From positions 1 to 18,919 of the forward strand of contig DLQW01000086.1 in the NCBI GenBank assembly GCA_002474405.1: a stretch of DNA of 18,919 nucleotides. Reading direction: 5' to 3'. The position numbers and the translations under genes were made by a program. Positions within the stretch are counted from its first letter, which is position 1. Each line of letters opens with the position of its first letter. Origin of the DNA: Christensenella sp. UBA7597 (GTDB lineage Bacteria; Bacillota; Clostridia; Christensenellales; Borkfalkiaceae). Shown piece after piece: positions 13,196 through 18,919 of the stretch. The notes beneath the pieces were generated by a model. It did no database searches. It was not told the origin of the DNA and saw only the letters and a list, made by a program, of their open reading frames with translations.

Positions 13196-15100
13196 ATGTT
13201 GATTACGGCGGAAAATTTAAATTTCGGGTATGCGGGCGAGCCTCTTTTGGAGGGGCTTTGCTTTACGCTGAACGAGGGCGAACGCGCGGGCGTCGTGGGC
13301 GGGAACGGCGAGGGAAAAACCACGCTGATCCGCCTGATTTTAGGCGAGTTGACGCCCGACAGCGGCACGCTTTTCAAAAAGAACGGCATACGCATCGGCT
13401 ACCTTGCGCAAAACGGCGGGTATGATTCCGAAAATACGGCGTACGAGGAAATGCGCGGCGTATTTGCCGAGGACATACGGCTTCTGGAAGCGCTTTCGGA
13501 AACGGAAGAAGAAATTTCGCGCTGCGCCGCGCACGACAGGAAATTTGCGGAACTTTCGGCGCGTTACGAAAGCCTTACGAAGCGCGTTGCCGCGCGGGAT
13601 TCGTACAATTTCGAAGTGAAGCTGAAAACCGTGCTGAACGGCATGGGATTTTCCGAACGGTACGAACAGAAAATTTCGACGATGAGCGGCGGCGAAAAAA
13701 CGCGGCTGAAACTCTGCCGTCTGCTGCTGGAAGAGCCTGAACTGTTGATTCTGGACGAGCCGACCAACCACCTCGACATCAAAACGGTGTTCTTTCTGGA
13801 GGACTATCTTGCTTCATACAAAGGCGCGCTGTTCACCGTTTCGCACGACCGTTTCTTTCTGGACCGCACGGTGAAAACGATTTTCGAAATAGAAAACAAG
13901 CGGTTGAGCTCATTCAAAGGCAATTACACGGCGTACAAGAAGCTGAAAGCGGATAAAATCGCACGGGAAGAAAAAGAGTACGAGGCGTACCTCGAAGAGA
14001 CGAAAAAACTGCAGGCGTTCATCGATAAAAACCGCGTGCGCGCCACTTCCGCCCGCGCCGCGCAGGACCGCGTAAAAAAATTAGAGGCATTGGAAGTGAA
14101 GGAAAAACCGTTTGTTCCGCCCGCACCGCCCGCGTTTTCGTTCACGTACGACGTCCCCTCTTACGAAAACGTACTGGACGGGGAAAATTTTACCGTGGAA
14201 GCGGGCGGAAAAGTGTTGCTGAAAGACGCCTGTTTTTCGCTGAAACGGGGAGATAAATTTGCGATTGTGGGCGAAAACGGCACGGGGAAATCTACCTTCG
14301 TGAAAGAAATCGTGCGCGGTAAGAACAGAAATCTGCGGCTGGGAAGATTTGTGAAAATCGGTTATTACGACCAGGAAAACGCGGAGCTGAACGGCGACGA
14401 GACGGTGCTTTCGGAACTTTGGGGGCGGCGCGTGCTTTCCGACCAGACCTCCGTGAGAAAAGACCTGGCGCGGGCGGGGCTTTCCGCCGAGGACGTGTAC
14501 AAAAACGTTTCCGCGCTTTCCGGCGGGGAACGGGCGAAACTTGCGCTTGCGGTGCTGGAAAACGAGCACGGCAATTTTCTGATTCTGGACGAGCCGACCA
14601 ACCACCTCGACCTGCCGGCGCGAGAGGCGCTGGAAAAGGCGTTGCGGGCGTTTGACGGCACGCTGTTAATCGTTTCGCACGACCGATATTTCATCGAAGC
14701 CGTGGCGGGCGGCATTGCGGAAATAGAAAATCGGGCGCTGACGTGCTACCGCGGCGGGTACGAAGCGTATCTCGCGAAGAAGCGCGAAGCGGCGGCGATT
14801 GCGGCGAAAGAACGGGAAGAAAAGGAAAAAGCAGCGTACCTGTACGCGCGCGAACAGAAAAAAGCTTCTTCGCATCAGAGCCGCGAAGAACGCGCGGCGG
14901 AAGCGAAGCGGCGGCAGAAAACAAGCGAAATCGAAAAACTTGTGGCGGCGCTGGAAGCCGAAGAAGCGACGCTGACGGAAGAAATTTCCACGCCCGCAAT
15001 CGCGCAGAATTACCCCGAATTGCAGAAGCGTTGCGCGCGGCTGGAAGAAGTGCACAAGGCTTTGGACGAGGCTTACGCCGAATACGAAAAGTATATCTGA
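13196..15100 (+). CDS. ABC-F family ATPase
   Basis: A 634-residue soluble ABC-F protein with two nucleotide-binding domains and no membrane segments. First domain: Walker A G-G-N-G-E-G-K-T (35-42), signature M-S-G-G-E-K, Walker B L-L-I-L-D-E-P-T-N-H-L-D. Second domain: Walker A G-E-N-G-T-G-K-S, signature L-S-G-G-E-R, Walker B F-L-I-L-D-E-P-T-N-H-L-D. A charged linker follows the first domain (rich in K, E, A), and a charged coiled-coil tail of about 100 residues ends the protein. ABC-F proteins act at the ribosomal E site in translation control or antibiotic protection. Length and tail resemble YdiF/Uup-like housekeeping members; a resistance role cannot be excluded. A good terminator follows at 15183. 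Confidence 0.95.
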   Translation: MLITAENLNFGYAGEPLLEGLCFTLNEGERAGVVGGNGEGKTTLIRLILGELTPDSGTLFKKNGIRIGYLAQNGGYDSENTAYEEMRGVFAEDIRLLEALSETEEEISRCAAHDRKFAELSARYESLTKRVAARDSYNFEVKLKTVLNGMGFSERYEQKISTMSGGEKTRLKLCRLLLEEPELLILDEPTNHLDIKTVFFLEDYLASYKGALFTVSHDRFFLDRTVKTIFEIENKRLSSFKGNYTAYKKLKADKIAREEKEYEAYLEETKKLQAFIDKNRVRATSARAAQDRVKKLEALEVKEKPFVPPAPPAFSFTYDVPSYENVLDGENFTVEAGGKVLLKDACFSLKRGDKFAIVGENGTGKSTFVKEIVRGKNRNLRLGRFVKIGYYDQENAELNGDETVLSELWGRRVLSDQTSVRKDLARAGLSAEDVYKNVSALSGGERAKLALAVLENEHGNFLILDEPTNHLDLPAREALEKALRAFDGTLLIVSHDRYFIEAVAGGIAEIENRALTCYRGGYEAYLAKKREAAAIAAKEREEKEKAAYLYAREQKKASSHQSREERAAEAKRRQKTSEIEKLVAALEAEEATLTEEISTPAIAQNYPELQKRCARLEEVHKALDEAYAEYEKYI

Positions 15101-15136
15101 GGCACACCGTATTCTTCCGGGGAGTGCCGGTTTTAT

Positions 15137-15182
15137 CCGGATTTGTAGCCGGATTGTTATCGAATTGTCGCCGGATTGTTGC
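15137..15182 (+). repeat. Short tandem repeat, 10-12 bp units
   Basis: Four adjacent units: CCGGATTTGTAG, CCGGATTGTTAT, CGAATTGTCG, CCGGATTGTTGC. They sit directly before the ABC-F terminator. The unit is too short and irregular for CRISPR. Confidence 0.6.
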
Positions 15183-15213
15183 GGCGTGCGGGAATCGCGC
15201 GCCGTATTTTTTT
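15183..15213 (+). terminator. Rho-independent terminator after the ABC-F gene
   Basis: GGCGTGCG - GGAAT - CGCGCGCC (one G-U pair), followed by GTATTTTTTT. The 83 bp between the stop codon and this hairpin hold the short tandem repeat. Confidence 0.85.
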
Positions 15214-15341
15214 ATATAAAAGCACAATTTTTTCTCTGCTTTTCCGTACGGCGGACATGATTTTCCGGTACGGCGGAGCGGTTTCGCGGAAAGCGCCCTC
15301 GAGTTGACAAAATCCGACAAAACACGCGCAAAAATTTATCG

Positions 15342-15347
15342 TATAAT
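15342..15347 (+). promoter_or_regulatory. Possible -10 box of the minD-like gene
   Basis: TATAAT, 41 bp before the start codon. A perfect TTGACA lies at 15304-15309, but 32 bp away, too far to pair with it; the -35 at 17 bp (AAAACA) is poor. The promoter is likely but its exact form is unclear. Confidence 0.45.
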
Positions 15348-15387
15348 TGTTTTCGCGGCAACGAGGCGGAAAAAGGAGGCGCGGAAA

Positions 15388-16170
15388 ATGGCAAGAAAAA
15401 TCGTGATTACGGGCGGCAAAGGCGGTACGGGGAAAACCGTAACGGCGTGTCTGCTGGCGGCAAGGCTGGCGGCGCGCGGCGAACGCACGATTGTCTGCGA
15501 CGCCGATTTTTCGCTTTGCAACGCGCACCTTGTTTCCGATCTTGCCGACCTGATTGTTTACGACGTAATCGACGTGCTGGAGGGACGGTGCCGCGCAAAG
15601 CAGGCGCTGGTGCAACACCCCCTGCTGCCGAATTTTTATCTGCTTTCCGCCGTACATTCCGCGCCCGAACGGTACGTATCGCCGCAGTCGCTGAAAGCGG
15701 TGCTCGATTCGCTCTCCCCTACGTTCGATTATATCGTGATCGATTCGCCGTCGGGGGCGGACGAGGGGTTTCACCGCGCGGCGGCGTGCGCGGACGAGGC
15801 GATGATTCTGACCACACCCGACCTGACCGCCGTAACCGACGCGGACAAGGTTGCGGGGCTGCTGAAAAGCTATGCGATGAAAAACGTTTATCTTGCCGTG
15901 AACCGCGTGCGCGGGGATTTGGTGATGAACGAGAAAACGCTTTCGCCGTGGGAAATTTCGAAGCTGTTGAAACTGCCGCTGATCGGCGTGATTCCCGAAA
16001 ACGACAAGGTGGTGCGCAGCGGGCTGAAAGACCCTTTGGGGTGTTTTTCGATGCTGGCGGACGCGCTGACGGGAAAGACGAAAAACGGGAAAATCAGATA
16101 TTACGACGTTACGGCACCCTTTTCGGGCGCGTTCGGCGGGCTGAAAAAACACTGGCGCGGAAAATTGTGA
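15388..16170 (+). CDS. MinD/ParA-family ATPase
   Basis: A 260-residue deviant-Walker ATPase. It has G-G-K-G-G-T-G-K-T at 9-17 (signature Lys11, Lys16), C-D-A-D at 37-40 and I-V-I-D-S-P-S-G at 116-123. Y-D-V-I-D-V-L-E-G (58-66) and V-N-R-V-R (171-175) are characteristic of MinD rather than plasmid ParA. MinD places the division site by cycling on the membrane. The C-terminus (P-F-S-G-A-F-G-G-L-K-K-H-W-R-G-K-L) could be an amphipathic membrane-targeting helix. The frame is open upstream to 15304, but ATG 15388 has an AGGAGG ribosome binding site and gives the family's N-terminus. No minC is visible; a possible MinE-like gene follows. Confidence 0.85.
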   Translation: MARKIVITGGKGGTGKTVTACLLAARLAARGERTIVCDADFSLCNAHLVSDLADLIVYDVIDVLEGRCRAKQALVQHPLLPNFYLLSAVHSAPERYVSPQSLKAVLDSLSPTFDYIVIDSPSGADEGFHRAAACADEAMILTTPDLTAVTDADKVAGLLKSYAMKNVYLAVNRVRGDLVMNEKTLSPWEISKLLKLPLIGVIPENDKVVRSGLKDPLGCFSMLADALTGKTKNGKIRYYDVTAPFSGAFGGLKKHWRGKL

Positions 16171-16202
16171 GTTTCTGTACGGCGTAGGCTTTTTGCTGCT
16201 TT

Positions 16203-16259
16203 TACGCCGCGGCGTACGCAGTGTTTGCATCACCGTATGTTGCCGCAAGGCGTTGCGGC
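16203..16259 (+). other. Palindromes between minD-like gene and the next gene
   Basis: A perfect 14-bp palindrome TACGCCGCGGCGTA (16203-16216) and a perfect hairpin GCCGCAA-GGCG-TTGCGGC (16242-16259). GTACGGCGTA just upstream (from 16177) can also pair with the first palindrome. No T-run follows, so these are not plain terminators. They may modulate read-through or stabilise the upstream mRNA. Confidence 0.5.
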
Positions 16260-16336
16260 GGGGTATGGTGCGAACGAACGCAATTTTTTAAGCGTTTTTG
16301 CAAGCGTTTTCCGGTGTTTGAGGGAGATGAATCTGT

Positions 16337-16576
16337 ATGAAAAAAATTGAATTTACGGAAAATTTCGAACAGGCGAACAGGATTATCGAAGGCGAGAAAG
16401 CGGTGCTTTCCGACGGCTGCCGCGGGCTGATTCTGCAGGATTTATCCGCCACCCTGTCGCGGTATTTCGAACTTTCGTCGGTGCCGGAAATGAGGCTGAC
16501 GCCCGCGGAAAAAGGATTTGAGGTGAGCTTGGAATTTTCTGCCGCGATAATTAAAAAATTCAACGTTCTGAAATAA
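16337..16576 (+). CDS. Small protein, possibly MinE-like
   Basis: A 79-residue soluble acidic-basic protein without signal or membrane segment. A GAGGGAG ribosome binding site precedes the ATG. I do not recognise it by strong motif. The pattern R-G-L-I-L-Q-D-L-S-A-T-L-S-R-Y-F-E-L (about 29-46), then E-M-R-L and G-F-E-V-S-L-E-F-S-A (59-68), resembles the MinE topological-specificity domain, in which a helix ending in K-Y is followed by alternating beta strands. The length and the position 166 bp after a MinD-like gene fit too. The N-terminal amphipathic segment usual in MinE is weak here. Function is an inference. Confidence 0.65.
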   Translation: MKKIEFTENFEQANRIIEGEKAVLSDGCRGLILQDLSATLSRYFELSSVPEMRLTPAEKGFEVSLEFSAAIIKKFNVLK

Positions 16577-16593
16577 AGACCCTGCTCTTTGCG

Positions 16594-16609
16594 TTTTTTC
16601 GCGAAAAAA
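16594..16609 (+). other. Perfect A/T palindrome after the small MinE-like gene
   Basis: TTTTTTCGCGAAAAAA, 18 bp after the stop codon. It could be a weak 3' hairpin, but no T-run follows. The gap 16577-16859 holds this, a CCGAAA-GGGTT-TTTCGG hairpin (16742-16758) with a loose T-stretch after it, and nothing gene-like. Confidence 0.35.
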
Positions 16610-16859
16610 AGTCGTAACAAATTGCCCTGCTTTGTAATGACAGACTATGACAAACCCGCTTCGGGAGCTTAAATGAATGCCGCAGCGCGGACGGAAATTG
16701 TTAATGATTTTGAAATTTACTTATTTTGTTTTTGCCGCCATCCGAAAGGGTTTTTCGGTGATTTTTGATAAATTGCTTTTAATCTTTGCCGACGATTGCT
16801 ACGATTTCAGCCGCGGCTGTTCAAAAACTCCGTGATTCGTCGGACGCGTTCAATAATTC

Positions 16860-16888
16860 TTGACATCGTTCGGGGAATATTGTATAAT
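16860..16888 (+). promoter_or_regulatory. degV promoter, full consensus
   Basis: TTGACA (16860-16865), 17-bp spacer, TATAAT (16883-16888): both hexamers and the spacing are consensus. Start near 16895, leader about 73 nt. Confidence 0.9.
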
Positions 16889-16967
16889 GATAATATATTC
16901 CGCGCGGCGACGGAGCGATGAAACACGCGACGAGGCGGAAGAAAAAAACTTTACGGAGATAAGAATT

Positions 16968-17846
16968 ATGGGTAAAGCGAAATTTATTATTGCGACGGAT
17001 TCTACTGGCGAAATGCCTCTTGAATATTACAAGGAGCACGGCATCGAGCGGGTTTGCCTCGGTTTTGTGATGGACAACGTGAACTACGAGGGCGAGGATG
17101 GGCTGCCCATCGATCTGGACGTGTTTTACAAAGAATTGGCGGCGGGCAAAAAGCCTACGACTTATCAGGTTACCGCCGAGCAGGCGAAAGCGCATCTGCT
17201 GCCCTATGTGAAAGCGGGCAACGACGTGCTTGTGAGCGCGTTTTCTTCGGGGCTTTCGGGTACGTACGGCAGTTTCTGCGTGGCGGCGAAAGAACTTTCG
17301 GAAGAATTTCCCGAACGGAAAATTATGGTGATCGATTCGTTGTGCGCGTCTTTGGGGCACGGGCTGTTTCTGCACTATCTTGTGGAAAAGGCGGAATCGG
17401 GCGCGAGCATCGAGGAAACGTACGAATACGGCATGAATCTGCGCCTGCATATCTGCCATTGTTTTACGGTGAACGATTTATTCCAGCTGAAACGCGGCGG
17501 GCGGGTTTCCTCTACCGTTGCCGTGATCGGTTCGCTGCTGAACATCAAGCCCGTGATGAGAGTGGACGACGAAGGGCATCTGGTGCCTGTGGGGCGCGGC
17601 GTGATGGGAAGAAAAAAATCGATTACCACGATTTTCAACAACATGGTCGCTCAGCAAGATTTGCAGCCCGGCGACCCCGTGTATATCGTGCAGGCGGTTT
17701 GCCGAGACGACGCCGAATACCTGAAAAAACTGGTGCAGGATAAATTCCCCGGACACGAAGTGTTTATCGGAGACCTCTCCCCCGTCATCGGTTCGCATTC
17801 CGGATTGGGCACTTTGGCGATCTTCTTCCGCGGCACGGCGAGATAA
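16968..17846 (+). CDS. DegV family fatty-acid-binding protein
   Basis: A 292-residue cytoplasmic DegV protein. Family features: A-T-D-S-T-G-E-M-P near residues 9-17, T-Y-Q-V-T-A-E-Q near 65-72, S-S-G-L-S-G-T-Y near 90-97, R-G-G-R-V-S near 179-184, and N-I-K-P-V-M further on. DegV proteins bind fatty acids. In several Firmicutes related FakB proteins present them to the kinase FakA; no FakA gene is nearby, so which role applies is open. ATG 16968 is chosen for its GGAG ribosome binding site; the longer open frame starts inside the promoter. Single-gene unit with its own consensus promoter and a strong terminator. Confidence 0.93.
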   Translation: MGKAKFIIATDSTGEMPLEYYKEHGIERVCLGFVMDNVNYEGEDGLPIDLDVFYKELAAGKKPTTYQVTAEQAKAHLLPYVKAGNDVLVSAFSSGLSGTYGSFCVAAKELSEEFPERKIMVIDSLCASLGHGLFLHYLVEKAESGASIEETYEYGMNLRLHICHCFTVNDLFQLKRGGRVSSTVAVIGSLLNIKPVMRVDDEGHLVPVGRGVMGRKKSITTIFNNMVAQQDLQPGDPVYIVQAVCRDDAEYLKKLVQDKFPGHEVFIGDLSPVIGSHSGLGTLAIFFRGTAR

Positions 17847-17892
17847 AGGCGGTACGGCGAAATTAAAAAAGCAACGGCGATAGTTAAAATGC

Positions 17893-17928
17893 GGCAACAG
17901 TAAAAACGACGGCAACAGCAAAAATGAC
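17893..17928 (+). repeat. 18-bp tandem repeat (two units)
   Basis: GGCAACAGTAAAAACGAC followed by GGCAACAGCAAAAATGAC, two differences. A more degenerate unit with GCAACGGCGATAG precedes them. It leads straight into the degV terminator stem. Confidence 0.6.
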
Positions 17929-17964
17929 GGCGGAAAATTTTTTTGTTTTTCCGCCGCGTTTTTT
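17928..17964 (+). terminator. Terminator after degV
   Basis: CGGCGGAAAA, loop, TTTTCCGCCG, then CGTTTTTT. The stem is about 10 bp. A/T-rich symmetry on both sides suggests it may also work for minus-strand transcription. Confidence 0.85.
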
Positions 17965-17984
17965 GCGATGCGCCAAGAAAATCG

Positions 17985-18013
17985 TTGATTTTTTACGCGG
18001 TACGTGGTATAAT
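17985..18013 (+). promoter_or_regulatory. Promoter before the broken tRNA-Ser
   Basis: TTGATT (17985-17990), 17-bp spacer, TATAAT (18008-18013). It lies 13 bp upstream of a tRNA-Ser 5' half, the expected spacing for a tRNA promoter. Confidence 0.75.
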
Positions 18014-18026
18014 AAATAAAACATGC

Positions 18027-18066
18027 GGAGGCATATCGAAGCGGTCATAACGAGGCGGTCTTGAAA
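18027..18066 (+). pseudogene. 5' half of a tRNA-Ser(UGA), truncated after the anticodon loop
   Basis: Forty nucleotides read as tRNA positions 1-38: acceptor strand GGAGGCA, TA, D-stem TCG/CGA around a loop with the invariant GG (A-A-G-C-G-G-T), then anticodon stem GCGGT and loop CTTGAAA with anticodon TGA. The expected stem partner ACCGC is replaced by GGCAC, and no variable arm, T-arm or acceptor 3' strand follows. A promoter is correctly placed. It is therefore a remnant of a once functional tRNA-Ser gene, broken at the 3' side of the anticodon loop; the intact tRNA-Ser downstream is a different sequence. Confidence 0.65.
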
Positions 18067-18080
18067 GGCACTTTATTTCA

Positions 18081-18293
18081 GGTGGTCAAAACGATACCGA
18101 AATTTCTACAAACTTTCTCGGAAATAGAATTTGCTTTCGTAAAAAGCCTTGATTTTACTGTTTTTATGTGATATAATATTTAGACATTAAAGCAGTCAAA
18201 ACGACAGTAAATTTTCTACAAACTTTTTGCAAATGCCGTTTTTTCTACAAATTTTTCTACAAATTTATTTTGTAACAGTCATTTTTTGTAGAA
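18081..18293 (+). repeat. Array of short motifs between tRNA remnant and tRNA-Ser
   Basis: Two motifs recur. GTCAAAACGA occurs at 18085-18094 and 18195-18204, matching GTCATAACGA in the D-arm of the tRNA remnant (18044-18053). TTTCTACAAA occurs at 18103-18112, 18213-18222, 18242-18251 and 18254-18263, plus inverted at 18284-18293. The first two pairs sit in the same order 110 bp apart, as an imperfect ~40-bp direct repeat. The whole gene-free stretch 17965-18354 is AT-rich and otherwise holds two promoters and a CAAGC-GTTT-GCTTG hairpin (18317-18330). Confidence 0.6.
18149..18177 (+). promoter_or_regulatory. Second promoter, upstream of tRNA-Ser
   Basis: TTGATT (18149-18154), 17-bp spacer, TATAAT (18172-18177): the same -35 variant and spacing as the promoter at 17985. 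It may drive the intact tRNA-Ser with a precursor leader of about 170 nt, or a short untranslated RNA. TATACT/TATAAA boxes nearer the tRNA (18335-18345) lack a -35. Confidence 0.65.
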
Positions 18294-18354
18294 CTATGAC
18301 GGTCATAAAATACACGCAAGCGTTTGCTTGAAAATATACTATAAATAAAAATTT

Positions 18355-18448
18355 GGAAGGTTGGCAGAGCCCGGTTGAATGCACTCGACTTGAAATCGAA
18401 CGATGCTCTGAAAAGTATCCGGGGGTTCGAATCCCTCACCTTCCGCCA
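18355..18448 (+). tRNA. tRNA-Ser (anticodon UGA), CCA encoded
   Basis: Acceptor stem GGAAGGT/ACCTTCC, discriminator G, encoded CCA. D-stem GCA/TGC with GG in the loop, anticodon loop CTTGAAA (anticodon TGA, reads UCA), a long variable arm GATGCT/AGTATC typical of class II tRNAs, and T-arm GGGGG-TTCGAAT-CCCTC. One C-A mismatch ends the anticodon stem. It is followed by a strong terminator. Confidence 0.93.
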
Positions 18449-18453
18449 TTAGT

Positions 18454-18501
18454 GAATAATACGAACACCGAAACAAAATCGGGGTTCGTATTATTCTTTT
18501 C
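18454..18501 (+). terminator. Terminator after tRNA-Ser
   Basis: A perfect 13-bp stem GAATAATACGAAC / GTTCGTATTATTC with an inner CCGA/TCGG helix, followed by TTTTCT. Very stable; it begins six bases after the tRNA. Confidence 0.9.
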
Positions 18502-18551
18502 TAACGAATATTTCGGCATAAAAGTCGATTTAGACGGCAAAAAGAAGAATC

Positions 18552-18580
18552 AGCCGGGCGTTTAATCGCTCGGCTTTTTC
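18552..18580 (+). terminator. Second terminator, 50 bp further
   Basis: AGCCGGGCG-TTTAAT-CGCTCGGCT then TTTTC. An in-frame TAA lies in its loop, preceded by ~50 bp that could be the 3' end of a lost gene (...D-L-D-G-K-K-K-N-Q-P-G-V). No intact gene now lies between the two terminators. Confidence 0.85.
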
Positions 18581-18657
18581 TATGCCCGAAAACAGGTGCT
18601 TGCTATGAAAAACCGTATAATAACTATTTCAAAAGTCCTTACGCCAAAGATATTGCT

Positions 18658-18901
18658 CCGATTTATCGCCTTTCGTCATTTTCGTTGTAGCACAGTAAAA
18701 ATCGGAAGTCAACGGGAAAAATTGTCGCTGAAAACTTTAATAATACCAAGAGTCAGACTCGATTTCGAGTTTGGCTCTTTTTTCATTTACGCAACAATTT
18801 TGTCCTATTCGTTGACTTCCGGGATTGCGACTTTAACTCGCAGTGACATTTGCTTTTTCCGGTGCTACCCCGTTTATGCCGAAAGGCGAAAAATAAATCG
18901 G
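18658..18901. repeat. Nested inverted-repeat element (~244 bp)
   Basis: Three levels of inverted repeat share one centre. Outer arms: CCGATTTAT+CGCCTTTCG (18658-18675) against 18880-18901, perfect except for four extra A; complementarity continues imperfectly inwards through GTAGCAC and AAAAA. Middle arms: CGGAAGTCAACG (18703-18714) against 18810-18821, then AAAATTGT (18718-18725) against 18794-18801. Inner: the 15-bp terminator hairpin at 18748-18779. The right middle/outer interval holds about 31 extra bases. It encodes no convincing protein. The right end includes the ribosome binding site of the next gene. Confidence 0.75.
18748..18784 (+). terminator. Terminator at the centre of the nested inverted repeat
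   Basis: AAGAGTCAGACTCGA-TT-TCGAGTTTGGCTCTT (15 bp, two wobble pairs), followed by TTTTTC. It works as an intrinsic terminator for plus-strand transcription entering from the left. It could also be the terminator part of a transcription-attenuating leader for the gene at 18914. Confidence 0.8.
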
Positions 18902-18913
18902 AGGTAAATCCAA

Positions 18914-18919
18914 ATGAAA
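18914..18919 (+). CDS. Start of a gene cut by the window edge
   Basis: ATGAAA at the last bases, preceded by an excellent ribosome binding site (CGGAGGT, 18899-18905) with 8-bp spacing. Only Met-Lys is visible, so no identity can be given. The leader contains a GCC-GAAA-GGC hairpin (18878-18887), and GCTACCCCG (18864-18872) could pair with CGGAGGTA and hide the ribosome binding site. Confidence 0.6.

Noticed and set aside
15304..15347. TTGACA and TATAAT as the minD-like promoter pair
   Set aside because: The 32-bp spacing is far outside the workable range, so they are not counted as one promoter.
17880..17930. Regular GGCAACAG spacing suggesting a CRISPR-like array
   Set aside because: Only two 18-bp units with no spacers, adjacent to a terminator; a short tandem duplication explains it.
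18081..18265. GTCAAAACGA/TTTCTACAAA repeats as a CRISPR array
   Set aside because: Units are 10 bp, irregularly spaced, partly inverted, and no cas genes are present.
18421..18496. GGGGTTCG shared by the tRNA T-arm and 18482-18489 as an attachment-site repeat
   Set aside because: Only 8 bp match, and the second copy is explained by the terminator stem; true attachment repeats are normally longer.
18596..18907. 103-codon open frame before the last gene
   Set aside because: It runs through the nested inverted repeat and the terminator hairpin, has no ribosome binding site and an odd composition.

Overview
The window looks like a chromosomal segment of a low-GC-type Gram-positive bacterium, most likely a gut or anaerobic Clostridia lineage. 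The evidence is gene content: a CdaA-type diadenylate cyclase, YerC/YecD TrpR-like protein, DegV, ABC-F ATPase, BioY, a glycyl-radical-activase-like radical SAM protein and a divergent HolA. Promoters are of SigA type (TTGACA/TATAAT with 17-bp spacing). The genus cannot be assigned from sequence alone. Most of the window is moderately GC-rich. The last ~900 bp and the stretch upstream of the XRE regulator are clearly AT-richer.

Layout. 1-470: no gene, several copies of a dispersed hairpin repeat family. 471-2229 (minus): an aspartokinase lacking ACT domains, then an alpha/beta hydrolase. 2444-4469 (minus): holA, cdaA and a 34-residue membrane peptide whose start overlaps the cdaA stop; it resembles the anchor of a lost CdaR/YbbR. 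4532-6505 (minus): an XRE regulator and a ComEC-like membrane protein without the C-terminal beta-lactamase-like domain. 6531-7053: a palindromic operator-like cluster plus two more hairpin-repeat copies. 7054-9773 (minus): a polar amino-acid ABC importer operon (binding lipoprotein, permease, ATPase) ending with the TrpR-like YerC; a 9-bp-arm palindrome lies just after its predicted transcription start. 10023-11826 (minus): metK-bioY. From about 12.06 kb the strand switches. On the plus strand lie a PflX-like radical SAM gene, an ABC-F ATPase, a MinD-like ATPase, a small possible MinE-like protein and DegV.

17.9-18.9 kb is an RNA-rich, AT-rich end: a promoter driving the 5' half of a broken tRNA-Ser, a motif array with a second promoter, an intact tRNA-Ser(UGA), two strong terminators, and a ~244-bp nested inverted-repeat element whose right end carries the ribosome binding site of a gene starting at the last bases of the window.

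The observations most worth pursuing are the nested inverted repeat before the last gene, the broken tRNA-Ser with its motif array, the hairpin repeat family in which stem sequences change but pairing is kept, the cdaA-coupled micropeptide, two promoters predicted to make leaderless mRNAs (holA and the radical SAM gene), and the MinD plus possible MinE-like pair. No complete novel defence or mobile system is visible; the right edge is where one could begin.
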